64,000 nt of DNA. Source: Calliphora vicina. Lineage: Eukaryota > Arthropoda > Insecta > Diptera > Calliphoridae. Each line of letters begins with the position of its first letter. Position 1 is the first letter of the stretch. The translations under genes and the position numbers were made by a program. The stretch spans positions 37,843,667 to 37,907,666 of the forward strand of contig NC_088780.1 of NCBI RefSeq assembly GCF_958450345.1. The letters are read 5' to 3'. Below the pieces are notes generated by a model, which searched no databases, was not told the DNA's origin, and worked only from the letters and a program-made list of their open reading frames with translations. Of this stretch, positions 54,675 through 64,000 are shown in pieces.

Positions 54675-55960
54675 ATCTTCCCCCTGAAAAAAGGTTTTCG
54701 ACACACACTTAATTACAAATACATCTATATAGAAGTTGACCATTAAATTGGAATTATAAATTATTGTATTTCCCGCCTACCAGTTGGAGCACAAGATTTC
54801 AACAAGAATTTCTTGCTGCTTATAATATGTTACAATGTCAGTTTCAATTTCATAAAATCCTTATCAAATTTCAATTGATGTTATTGTGTTGTGGTAGAGG
54901 CAACTTATGTGTCAGCCCAATTTTATTCAGTTTTTCTTACTTTTTTCCAGCTTATTTTTTATTGAAAGTCTTTAGTCCGCACATGTGTAAATAAAAATCA
55001 ATTGTTATGGGTTTGTTTGGGGCATGTTCGTTCCTTTTTTTATGATTTATATAAATTTTATTGTTCATATACATTCTTATGCATATAACATACATAAATA
55101 TGAAATTCTTTTGTATGCGAAAGTGTGGAAAAAATTCTGTCTAAACAGCAAAATATTCATAAAATATATGTATGATATTTAAGTATATAGCAATAAATTT
55201 GTTTACATTATTTTTGCACATTTCTCTCTGATGTATAACAAATCATGTAAATTTTGTAATATCACTGAAACTATACAAATTATGTAAATATATGATGGAT
55301 GATGATGGTACACTGAGTATATTTACTCGGTGTAATTTATTTTAATAGCTTAAATGGTAGTAACACTGATTTAGAAGTAAGGAAACTGACACAGAACTGG
55401 TCATGTGACTGGTTCTTATAAGTTTTGCACGACTTGGGCCATTCCAGAACTGTTCCGGAACTTATTTGATAATATTTTCTACTCAATTTGTAGACAACTC
55501 ATTAATAATATGATTTATTGGAATAATTGTATTAATTGAACTGACACAAATTTCTCACAGGGTAACATTACGAATATTATTCCCCTGTCATATCTTACTT
55601 CCAAAATAGTCTTCAAACCAAAATCTTTTCTTATTTGTTTGCATTGTGTTTATAAGGATTTCTTGTTTATTTTTAAAATAAATAACATTTGCGGAAACAA
55701 CAAACGCTAAATTTACATAAATACATTATAAACACAAGTGTTTTTTATTTGTCATTTGTTCACATGTTTCACATTTCATTTAAAGACAAAAAATAAAGCA
55801 AAACAAATAAATAAATATAAATTATGGCTTTAAAAAAAATACGCTAGAGTTCACATTAAGGTACAAGTACCATTTGTATTGACTCCTTTGGCAGCAGACG
55901 TCAAATAAATTGGAATATGATGCCTATAAGGATGAAAAAAACATGTTCATATTCTTTAAT
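54675..55960. other. Non-coding; contains a 26-base palindrome
   Basis: Mostly AT-rich with no gene recognised. At 55309-55334, just after a GATGATGAT tract, lies TACACTGAGTA-TATT-TACTCGGTGTA, a nearly perfect palindrome. Confidence 0.4.
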
Positions 55961-55962
55961 AT

Positions 55963-56491
55963 ATGGGGGATTTCATGTCAAATGAACCAACATTTGAAAT
56001 CGATGTCTTCCAATTCAAAAATTGTATGTTTTGAGTTGCAAAACATTTGGTTTGATCTTTTAAGAAAAAGAGCAAAATTTGAAAAAAAGACAAAAAAGTT
56101 TTAGATTTTGCAAAAAAAAAATTCAAATATTTTTTATTTCTTTTTCGAAAGATTGAAGAAATAGCTGTAATTGAATACATGAATGAGAAAAAACACCTGT
56201 TTGGCCAAAATGTAAAATTTTGACCTCCTCTAACTGAGAGAGTTCTTGACCGATCTTGTTGGAATTACTATCAAATAGAACTAACTTTGATGCATCGAGT
56301 AAAATTGATCAAAATTTTTCCTATTTGAGATTATGGCATTCGATAACGAGCTAGAAATTTAGTAAATTTTATCATAATTTCGATATGGAAATCATTTTTC
56401 GATACGATAGCTCATTCGATCACGAATGCGGTAATTTGGCCTCAGAAGACATCGATTTGAAAAGTTGGTTCACTTGATATGAAATCCCCTA
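55963..56491. mobile_element. MITE with about 48-base inverted repeats
   Basis: The ends share GGGGATTTCATRTCAARTGA, ACCAAC and AAATCGATGTCTTC as an inverted pair. The interior is AT-rich and its short frames on both strands do not look like a transposase. Target duplication not resolved. Confidence 0.7.
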
Positions 56492-56705
56492 TGTAATAAG
56501 TTAGTCGTTCCCTTTGTAAAAAAAAAATTTCAACTGTGACTCAATTAACTAGATAAAAATCATAGCATCAAATTAATTAATTCGATTTAAAGTTAATTCA
56601 GAATTAAAAATGTCAGCAATTCATTCTATTTAGCTTCATTTGAAGGCTTTTTGAATTAATTCATAATAACATTCATTCAACATTTTAATGGTTTCATCTT
56701 TGACG

Positions 56706-58411
56706 TTGGGAGTATGATTTAAAAATTAGGGATTTTTTAAAAGTTTTAGCTTTTATTTTGAAACATTTGTACAATATAAATTTATTCAAAATATTGGCCA
56801 TTGTTAGCTATGAGCTTTTCCCATCTTTTTGGCAACATATGGATTCCGAGCCAAAAGAACTGCTCATCTTCTTCCAAGGTGAAGCGTATCCCAGAAAGTG
56901 CATTCTGCATCGAAACAAATAGTAGTCAGACGGGACACGGTCTGGACTATAAAGTGGGGGAAGCAAAACTTCTCAACTACTTCACTTTAAATACTTTTTA
57001 ATAGGTACTCATAAAAATAGGATCCTCATAATAGGACCCTTTTGATCCCACCAAATACAGATTAGTGCCATGGATATTTGGCTTTGGTGTTGATTCTAGC
57101 TTCACATGTGATCACTTACGCTTCGGGTTGGATAATGGATCCATTTTTCATCGCAAGTATGGTTTTTAATTTCCCGACCTTTTTTGATTTCCGGGAATCG
57201 GGAAATTTTTTCTACATTCCCGGGTACCCGGTGATTCCCGAAATATATAATGATGCTGTAAATTAGGAATATTATAGCCAAATTTCATATAAAAACTTAG
57301 TGTTATAATTATTATATATCAGAGCTTCGAATTAATTAATACAATTTGAGCTTAATTCACTAAAATCTTAATCCGCACTTAAAAAATCTCAGTCTTTCAT
57401 TCCATAAATCCATTCCTAATATTTAATTTTTTAGATTCATTCAAAAGCCTTTGTTTAAACTGAATTAATTTTGAAGTTAATTAATAACAGAATTTATTCA
57501 AACTTTGAATGATTAAATTTTTGTTAATTCATTTTTGTTTCTTGATTCAGTTTTCTATTTATCATTTACAAAATCAACTGAAAAAAAATGTATTAAGCCT
57601 TTTTGTAATAGATTTGAATTGAAGAAAAATTTAATTATTTAATACATTTTTGAAGCTATTTTGTTATGGATTTGAAGAAGAAATACAAAGAAAACAAAAA
57701 GCATTTCACGTTTTTTTGTTTTCTTTGTATTTTCATCAGTTTTTAATTCCCGGGATTCCCGACTAAAAATCCCGGGAGTCGGGTAATGAAAAATTGGCAA
57801 AATTCCCGGGAAATTTGTACCGGGAATTTCCGGGATAAAAACCCTAATCGCAAGTAATGATTCGGTTCAAAAATGATTTTCTTTTATAGATTTCAAGCTT
57901 CATTTCGGACATGCGAAATAGTGTTTAAAGGTCTCCCGGCTTCAATTCGTATGGTACCCAATTTCCTAACTTTTGGATGAATTCTACTACTCGCAAAAAT
58001 TTTTAAATTGCTGCTTTCAATAATTTTGCAAGCTCTTGATTTCTCTAATTTTTGGTCTTCAAACTTTTATGGCTGGCCTTGGGCGATCTTTGTCTTCCGT
58101 CTCAAAATCACACCTTCTGAACCGAAAAAACCACCTCTCGCACGTTGAAAACGATGGAACACATTCACCATAAGCTTTGGTGAGCAATCGGTGTGCTTCA
58201 GAGGTACTTTTTTTCAAATTAAAGATGTAAAGCAAAACTTCCCGCATATGACGCTTTGTTGGTACAGAAACACTGTAATGTTCAATAACTAAGTGAGATT
58301 AAATGACAGATATGTACCCTTCAAAATTATATATAACTTATTGAAAACAAAAACCGCGTTCAATAGATACGCTATCTATTGTAAATCCCGCATTTTTAAT
58401 TCATACACCCA
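56706..58411 (-). mobile_element. Mos1-type mariner split by a hAT-like MITE
   Basis: Both mariner ends are present: GGGAGTATGATTTAAAAATT at 56708 and the inverted partner ending TTAATTCATACACCC at about 58410. The transposase is broken; recognisable parts are the C-terminal SMQNAL/RWEK region (56800-56930) and the N-terminal HRLLTKAYGECVPSFSTCER region near 58160. The second catalytic block is deleted. The MITE at 57158-57846 lies in the middle. Confidence 0.8.
57158..57846. mobile_element. hAT-type MITE, 8-bp target duplication
   Basis: Ends TATGGTTTTTAATTTCCCG and, inverted, TAGGGTTTTTATCCCGG. Perfect ATCGCAAG duplications lie at 57150-57157 and 57847-57854. Subterminal regions are full of CCCGGGAATTCCCGG-like palindromes. 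The TAGGG start is shared with the hAT element at 38771. No coding frame. Confidence 0.85.
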
Positions 58412-58823
58412 GTAGATAAATATTTAAATTTGTTTTTTATCTATATTATTTTAGAAGATACAGTGCTTGACAAAACAATGGAAACTTTTCCAAATATTCC
58501 ATATGTAGCCCAAAATTTAAAATATTTTTTTAAAATTAAAATTTTTTTTTAGTATTTTACTTGTATAGTTTTATTTATATAAATTAACTGAAAAACAAAC
58601 AATTATATTCAAAAAAAGGGAACAAAATTAAAAATATTCACTATTTCGCTATTGACAAAACAATGGAAACTTTTAAACTTCTGCAAGAAAGAAGTGTAAA
58701 ACGAAAATAATATTTAAAAAAACGATGTAAAAAGCATCCTGTTTACAGTTATTTTATTTTTAAATTCTGGTAATTTTTCACAATTTCTTTTTCGCATAAT
58801 TGCTTTTTTCAAAGCTAACGAAA

Positions 58824-61352
58824 ATGGCTAAAGTTAAGATTTGTGAAGACTTAAAAAATAAAATAATTAATGATTTTAAAGCTGGTTTAAAACAAAAAAG
58901 TATCTATGACATATTCAATAAATAAATCAGCAGTTTCAAAAATTATAAAGAAATTTCGTGAGACCGGTTCGGTAAAAACTCAACATATAATAGCGAGAGA
59001 GTTCAAGAAATTCCCAAAAATAACTCCTCGAGAGGTTGTTAATAGCCTAAAATTAGAAATCAGTACCCGAACAGTTAGTCGCAGGGCAAATGAGGCTGGT
59101 CTTGGTTGCTATCGTCCTGTGAAAAAACCGCTCATTTCTAAAAAGAACCGTTCTGCTCTCTACAATTTGCCAGGGATCATTTAAACTGGTCGATACAGAA
59201 ATGGAATACTGTTTTCCGACGAATCCAAATACAATTTAAGAGGCAGTGATGGGAGAACATTTGTAAGACGACCAAAGGGAAACAGATTAGATCCAAAGTA
59301 CACAAATAAGACTGTAAAGTTTGGCGGTGGCAATATTATGGTATGGGGATGTTTTTCAGGGCAAGGTATGGGCCCAATTCATATTATAAAAGATACCATG
59401 ACAGGTCTAGGATACAGAACCATATTAAACGATGTTATGTATCCATACGCTGCACAGAGGGGCCGAACATACTAATTTTGCGGATTAATTGATAAAACAA
59501 ATTTCAAGTATCGTGAAAACTGAAAGTGCCAGCTTAAAGAGCACAAAATTCTACATCAGCAGGCAAAAAATTAATGCGAAATATTAAAAGGTATTTTTAT
59601 AGTCACGTGTTGAAATTACATATTGTGAGAAAAAAACCAAATAAATTGATAAAAAAAAAATAAAAAATTGCGCAAATAAATACTAATTGTGATAGGTAAT
59701 TTAAAAAAATTAAGAAATCTAATTATGCAGCCATCAAGTTCAGGTATTTATTGATATGTTTTGGTTAAATTTAAATTTGAATTATTTGTGGAAGTGGCTT
59801 TGATATTAGTTTTTATATTGGAAGTGCAAAAAAATAATGGATTTTGTCAGTTCAAATGGACATAAAGTTATTAGCTGGGCTCAGCTGGGCAGAGAATTTA
59901 ATATAACTTAAAAGCCTGGACAATTAGGCGTTGTTTCAGAAAAAATTAGGTTGCGCATCGCTGCGCCTCATAAGTTATATGTAAATTAGTAAAAGCTTCG
60001 CCCTTTAAGTCTACCATCAAAAAGCACTTTGCGATTCTGATAAACGTTTTATTGCTGTCGTTGTTGTCATTGTCATTGTTTTTTTTGTTTTATAAGAGAT
60101 GTGCAAGTGTTGTGATTAATAATACGAGAGTCACGTGTGACTCAGGCCTGGGCGTGGCTATATTCTTGTATTATAATGAGATAAGCAATAATAAACTTTT
60201 ACCAATTACTTTTCTTTATTTCAGTTTAGTTTTCCATCCGTTGATTTTCTAATCGTGAATGAATAGCACGCGGAATTTTAACAATTTAACTCTCATGCAC
60301 TCACGCTTGTATATGCTTGTTTAAAACTTTTTTTGTGATTAATTCGAAGTTTTTTCTTGTGGTTAATACGAAGTCATCCGATAGCAGGCAATTTAGCTTA
60401 ATAAAAAAATCATGTTAGTGAGCGCGATCGCGAGAATGTTAAAGTTTTATATCGGGAGCCAGTTATCACTCACGTTCAGATCTGAGTTTTTATATTGTCT
60501 CTTTTCAAATATTGTGTTGTATAAATTTCAAAGCAGTGCATTTAAACTTTGCAAGTCTTTTAGTGGCAGGAGTTGGGAAAGATCTCTATTATTCAACCTC
60601 CCATTACTAGTTAGTATAATGATATCATCTTAAAACAATATGGTAGTTTTTTTTATCAATAACATGCATAAATTTAGTGTGTCTCACTGATGTAGTTCAA
60701 TAGATATAGGAGAATTAATAATTCATTTGTATGGGGGGAACCCGATTCCACCCTCGTATACCCTTCCGACTTTGGCGGAACGTGTAGTTTGTTTTTAGAG
60801 TTACCCGTAGCAAATTTAGTGTGCATAACTATTGTAGTTCTATAGATATAGCAAAGTTAATAATTATTTTATATGGTGGGTAATTGACTTCCCCCTCCTA
60901 TATCCCTAAAATTTTGTTACAATATGCGGATTGTTCTAAGGGCTACCCAAATAAAATTTTGCGAGCGTCGCTATTATTGTTGTTGAGATATTAATAAATC
61001 CGTAAAAAAGGGGCATTTGACCCCACTGTGCGCTGAGGAAAATATGCCTCTAGATTCCAACACGACAACGACGCGAAACACACCACTAGGGTTATAACCG
61101 AGTGGTTACAACGAGGTACGTGTTTTGAAGTGGCCTGCCCAATCGCCAGATCTCAATCCCATAGAAAATCTATGGGAAATTGTAGATCGTAAAATAAGGA
61201 CTAAAAATTACACAAGGAAGGAAGATTTATCGGAGGCGGTTATAAGGGAATTGCAAAATATTTCAAAGGAGACCATTGACTATTTAATTGGTTCAATGCA
61301 TCGTCGATGTGTAGCAGTTATAAAAAATAAGGGATACCCAACAAAATATTGA
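58824..61352 (+). pseudogene. Tc1-like transposase, frameshifted and split
   Basis: The start MAKVKICEDLKNKIINDFKA is at 58824. A frameshift precedes KSAVSKIIKKFRETGSVKT (first helix-turn-helix). Next come ITPREVVNSLKLEISTRTVS, LFSDESKYNLRGSDG (first catalytic D) and NIMVWGCFSGQGMGPIHII. The reading resumes after the insertion with FQHDNDAKHTTRVITEWLQR and KWPAQSPDLNPIENLWE (second D and E). It closes at TKY, 61352. It would act as a DD34E cut-and-paste transposase, but stops and the insertion inactivate it. Confidence 0.82.
59453..61030. mobile_element. Transib-like non-autonomous element 2
   Basis: A 1578-base element. Left end CACAGAGGGGCCGAA; right end, inverted, CACAGTGGGGTCAAA. A perfect 5-bp duplication CGCTG lies at 59448-59452 and 61031-61035. 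Deleting the insert plus one duplication restores the Tc1 frame (MYPYAEENMPL). The interior has a duplicated block of about 148 bases (from about 60672 and 60820: AAATTTAGTGTG...ATAGATATAG). No transposase frame. Ends beyond the heptamer differ from element 1, so it is a different family. Confidence 0.75.
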
Positions 61353-61605
61353 GTTATTGCAAAGTTTAGACCATATTTGTTAAAATAATACCTAAGATTC
61401 CATTGTTTTGTCAATGCCGTAATAAAGAAATCTTTTAATTTTGTTTTCTCATTTTTAGAATTTAATTAATTATGTCCTTTGTTTTTTATTAAATTAAGTT
61501 AATAAAATACTACAAAAATGTTAAAATTTTTTAAAAAATTATTTCAGATTTTAGGCCACTAATGAACTATTTGGAAAAGTTTCCATTGTTTTGTCAACCA
61601 CTGTA

Positions 61606-63136
61606 TATGGTTATCGAATTTACCCGTTTACAATTGTAATTAATCTGTTATGTTGCTTTCTCATAAAATAATTACTTTTCACAAACATTTTTGCAAAATA
61701 CATACCTATTTTGTAGGAATAGCGATTATGTAAATACTTTAACTAAAAATCTTTATTATTATTATTATGTAATGCTGCTAAAACGAATATTGATTATTGA
61801 ATTAAGTATATACTTATTCAAATGTACGATTTTCTTTATTAGATTTGTATATCCCATCCCCTCAACCTCTTAAATACTTAAAAACAAGCATACTATTATG
61901 AAAAAAATTATTCTAAAAATATTTGCATACTTTAAGGCTCTTTATAAAGAGTATATATATTAAATTTCATTGGAAATCCCTACAAATGTCAATCAAATTG
62001 AAAATAAATACGCAAAATATGAAAACCTTTAGAATTCAAATGAAAATTCTTAAAAGTATAAAAATTCTAAAGAAAAACTTTATAAAAATAAACTAAAAAA
62101 ATGTATATTTAAATATAATTTCAAGCTTTGAATGACGCATTTAATTATAATTTCCAGGTATAACAATGAACTAGTACTCTTGCATTTATATGTTAAATTG
62201 TCATAAAATAAACACAGACAATTAGCCAGCTTTTGGGACCTTTTTATAAGACAAACAATTACTATAAATAAGTTGTTTAAATGAAAATTTGTACAAAATA
62301 TGTGGGTGTTTTTTGGTCATATTAAAGCAAAAAGGGATTTAATAAACTATAAATACTAGAAATGTATAATACAATTATATGAAAAGGTATTTAATACAAT
62401 ATAAATTATAATAACTATTATTTTCACTAAAGTTTGTTATAACCCTTAAAGTAGGCTACAGTTTCAGTTTATTCCTAAAAATATGTTTTACTTTCTATTT
62501 GGTTATACAGACTAAATTTATGATTTTTTTAGAATTTAAATTTTAACTTTATAATTAAAGCTTCTTTGTTTTCTTTTAGATATTTTAATAATAAAAACAA
62601 CTTTCACGCATTTCCATAGAACAAATTAATTCAAATTAAATTCTTTTCCACACATTTACCAAAAAAACACAAATTTTATGGTGTGTTTCCACGAAATGGA
62701 AAAACACAGTCCCAAACAAACCCCAAATAAATTAATTTAAAATAATTATTATTTGGTGGCAAGACTCTAGTGAATTACACAGTAGGGAAATAGACAAAAG
62801 AATTTAAAACAAAAATTAAATAAATTAATTAAAGTGGGGCAAGAAAAAATGGAAAATTGTAGGAGACGTTTATTTAACAATGAATAAATAGGAGACATTT
62901 TCAAAATAAGAAAATTTGGTTTTGAATAATATGAATTAAAATATAATTCGGAAGCTCCATGTAACACTGACGATGAAGCTACGTTTACAATGATTTCTTT
63001 TTTATATTTATTTGATTTAAATTTTGCCTATCTGTTTTTATTCCACTCCAATGTCCAACATTTTTTACTCCAAAGTGTAGATTAATTTAACTCTGGAGTT
63101 AAGATTCAAATGTTATCATTAACATGACTTATGTTA
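61606..63136. other. AT-rich non-coding, one weak splice-site pair
   Basis: No gene recognised. TTTCCAG directly joined to GTATAA at 62157/62158 is a weaker candidate recursive splice site on the plus strand; the pyrimidine tract is poor. Confidence 0.4.
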
Positions 63137-63712
63137 ATTTTTTTTCTCCTTTACCCCACTTGGGGGCATTTGGCATTCACAAAGCATCTTCATCTTTCGT
63201 ATTTCCCATGTAGATTGCACTGTCCTAATTATTGGAGTATTGTGCGTCTCCATGTACGATGTTGCCATTAGATCCATTGTTATTTTTTTGTTGTTGTTCC
63301 AGCCAAGTAGATGATTGGTCCGCTGTATCGGGTCCTCGGATACATGTATGATGTTGCCATAAGGATCCAATCTATTGTTATTATTGCCTTGTGTCAGTTT
63401 CGATTGGTCTGCTGTAGCTGGTCTAGGATAATGGGTCTGCCATCTGTCGTTGCCTAGAAACAACGCCCTCTGTGTATTTGGTGTAGTGGTGGATAACCTT
63501 GCTGATCTTTGATTTCTACCTTTTTTTCTCCCAGGGGGTGTCGGGCTGCCTGACGTTTTCCATAATGTTATCCTCTATTCCAGGTGGAGGAGTGGTCAGG
63601 GGTCTTCTTTTGACGGATTGTTTGGATTTAAATTTTTCGTTCTCTGCCAGGAATCGAACCTGGGGTGCTTGGTTTAACTTTAACCAATACACCATGCCGC
63701 CACTTAATTATT
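63137..63712 (-). repeat. SINE-like unit: tRNA-like head and repeated body
   Basis: The minus-strand head (63712 to about 63645) has a T-arm CCAGGTTCGATTCCTGG with a perfect B box and a D-arm-like GTGTATTGGTTA. The body contains two diverged units of about 110 bases (GATGTTGCCATNAGATCC). It ends in an A-rich GGAGAAAAAAAATTAAC. The body also reads as protein-like sequence on the minus strand (KRRPLTTPPPGIEDN, then NDRWQTHYPRPATADQSKLT) with one frameshift. It may therefore be a tRNA pseudogene joined to a gag-like coding relic instead of a plain SINE. Confidence 0.5.
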
Positions 63713-63723
63713 AAATGACAAAT

Positions 63724-63878
63724 GTTGTCATTGGTGGTGCTAAGGTAATTCTCTGTATTTGGTGGAAGCAAAAGCGTCCTATCTATTATGAGCTCCTGAA
63801 ATCTGGTCAGACCATCACAGGGAAACTGTATCGAACGCAACTGAATCATTTGAAGCAAGCATTGGCCAAAAAACTTCC
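63724..63878 (+). pseudogene. Mariner transposase internal fragment
   Basis: Reads GAKVILCIWWKQKRPIYYEL, then LKSGQTITGKLYRTQLNHLK and QALAKKLP, the segment between the first and second catalytic blocks of a Mos1-type transposase. It has no ends and stops abruptly where LINE sequence begins. Confidence 0.8.
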
Positions 63879-64000
63879 AAGGCGTTCGATAGAGTGTGGG
63901 ATGGTGCACTTTTTTGCTTTTGGTGTCGGTATTAACTTCTCTCGATTTATATCGAGCTTTCTCAGAGATCGCACTATACGAGTTGTTATAGATGTGAGCT
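63879..64000 (+). pseudogene. LINE reverse transcriptase fragment, runs off window
   Basis: KAFDRVWDGALF then, after a frame change, FGVGINFSRFISSFLRDRT and IRVVIDVS. This matches the AFDxVWH and following FSSFLxxR region of Jockey-type non-LTR reverse transcriptases. It continues beyond 64000, so more may remain. Confidence 0.78.

Larger units (their letters stand above)
58461..61603 (+). mobile_element. Tc1-like element split by a Transib-like insertion
   Basis: Ends CAGTGCTTGACAAAACAATG and, inverted, CAGTGGTTGACAAAACAATG, with TA at 58459-58460 and 61604-61605. Pairing continues through GAAACTTTTCCAAAT. An extra internal copy of TATTGACAAAACAATGGAAA lies near 58650 with a partner at 61400, as in Tc1 elements with doubled binding sites. 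Confidence 0.85.

Noticed and set aside
63580..63600. Recursive splice site TTCCAG|GTGGAG
   Set aside because: Weak donor, and it lies inside the SINE-like unit on the opposite strand.

Overview
This is AT-rich animal DNA from a higher (probably calyptrate) fly: repeat-packed intergenic or, more likely, intronic sequence. No complete host protein-coding gene was found. The fly assignment rests on Mos1-type and irritans-type mariners, DINE-1/Helentron-like elements with (GTCC/GTCT)n tracts and TTCGGC-type terminal hairpins, a solo LTR with a TATA box and TCAGTT initiator, and juxtaposed splice sites like those in long fly introns. These are family resemblances judged by eye; no search was possible.

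Layout. 0-9 kb: a long inverted repeat (445-690 versus 3590-4020) encloses a mariner, which holds a long-armed foldback, which holds a DINE-like relic. A hAT MITE, two irritans-type mariner relics, a tRNA-like SINE piece and a head-to-tail array of DINE-like elements follow. 8.5-16 kb: a candidate recursive splice site, a tandem repeat split by a textbook Helitron insertion, and a mariner split by a Tc1-like element that is itself split by a minisatellite-bearing TIR element. 16-28 kb: a diverged direct duplication, Helitron ends, several MITEs, a candidate two-exon small gene, a mariner with a solo LTR, and three DINE-like elements. 28-36 kb: LINE and transposase relics, a second long-arm foldback with a MITE inside, and a mariner/LTR/hAT composite. 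36-46 kb: a minisatellite with a Tc1 relic, a hAT element with a perfect 8-bp target duplication, a short exon that could encode a signal peptide, and a DINE/mariner/foldback/Transib-like nest. 46-58 kb: further foldbacks with 3-bp duplications, two more LTRs, an inverted minisatellite, and a mariner split by a hAT-like MITE. 58-64 kb: a Tc1-like element split by a second Transib-like insertion, then a SINE-like unit and a mariner/LINE junction running off the window.

The two most interesting signals are these. (1) Two unrelated-looking elements (43228-44416 and 59453-61030) end in CACAGTG-type heptamers and make 5-bp C...G duplications, which are Transib/RAG-like hallmarks. (2) Possible host splicing signals on the plus strand (8552/8553, 42044/42045, and a weaker one at 62157/62158) and a signal-peptide-like exon at 42061-42124 suggest the window lies inside a very long host intron.

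No transposase or reverse transcriptase here is intact, so any mobilisation would need enzymes supplied from elsewhere in the genome.
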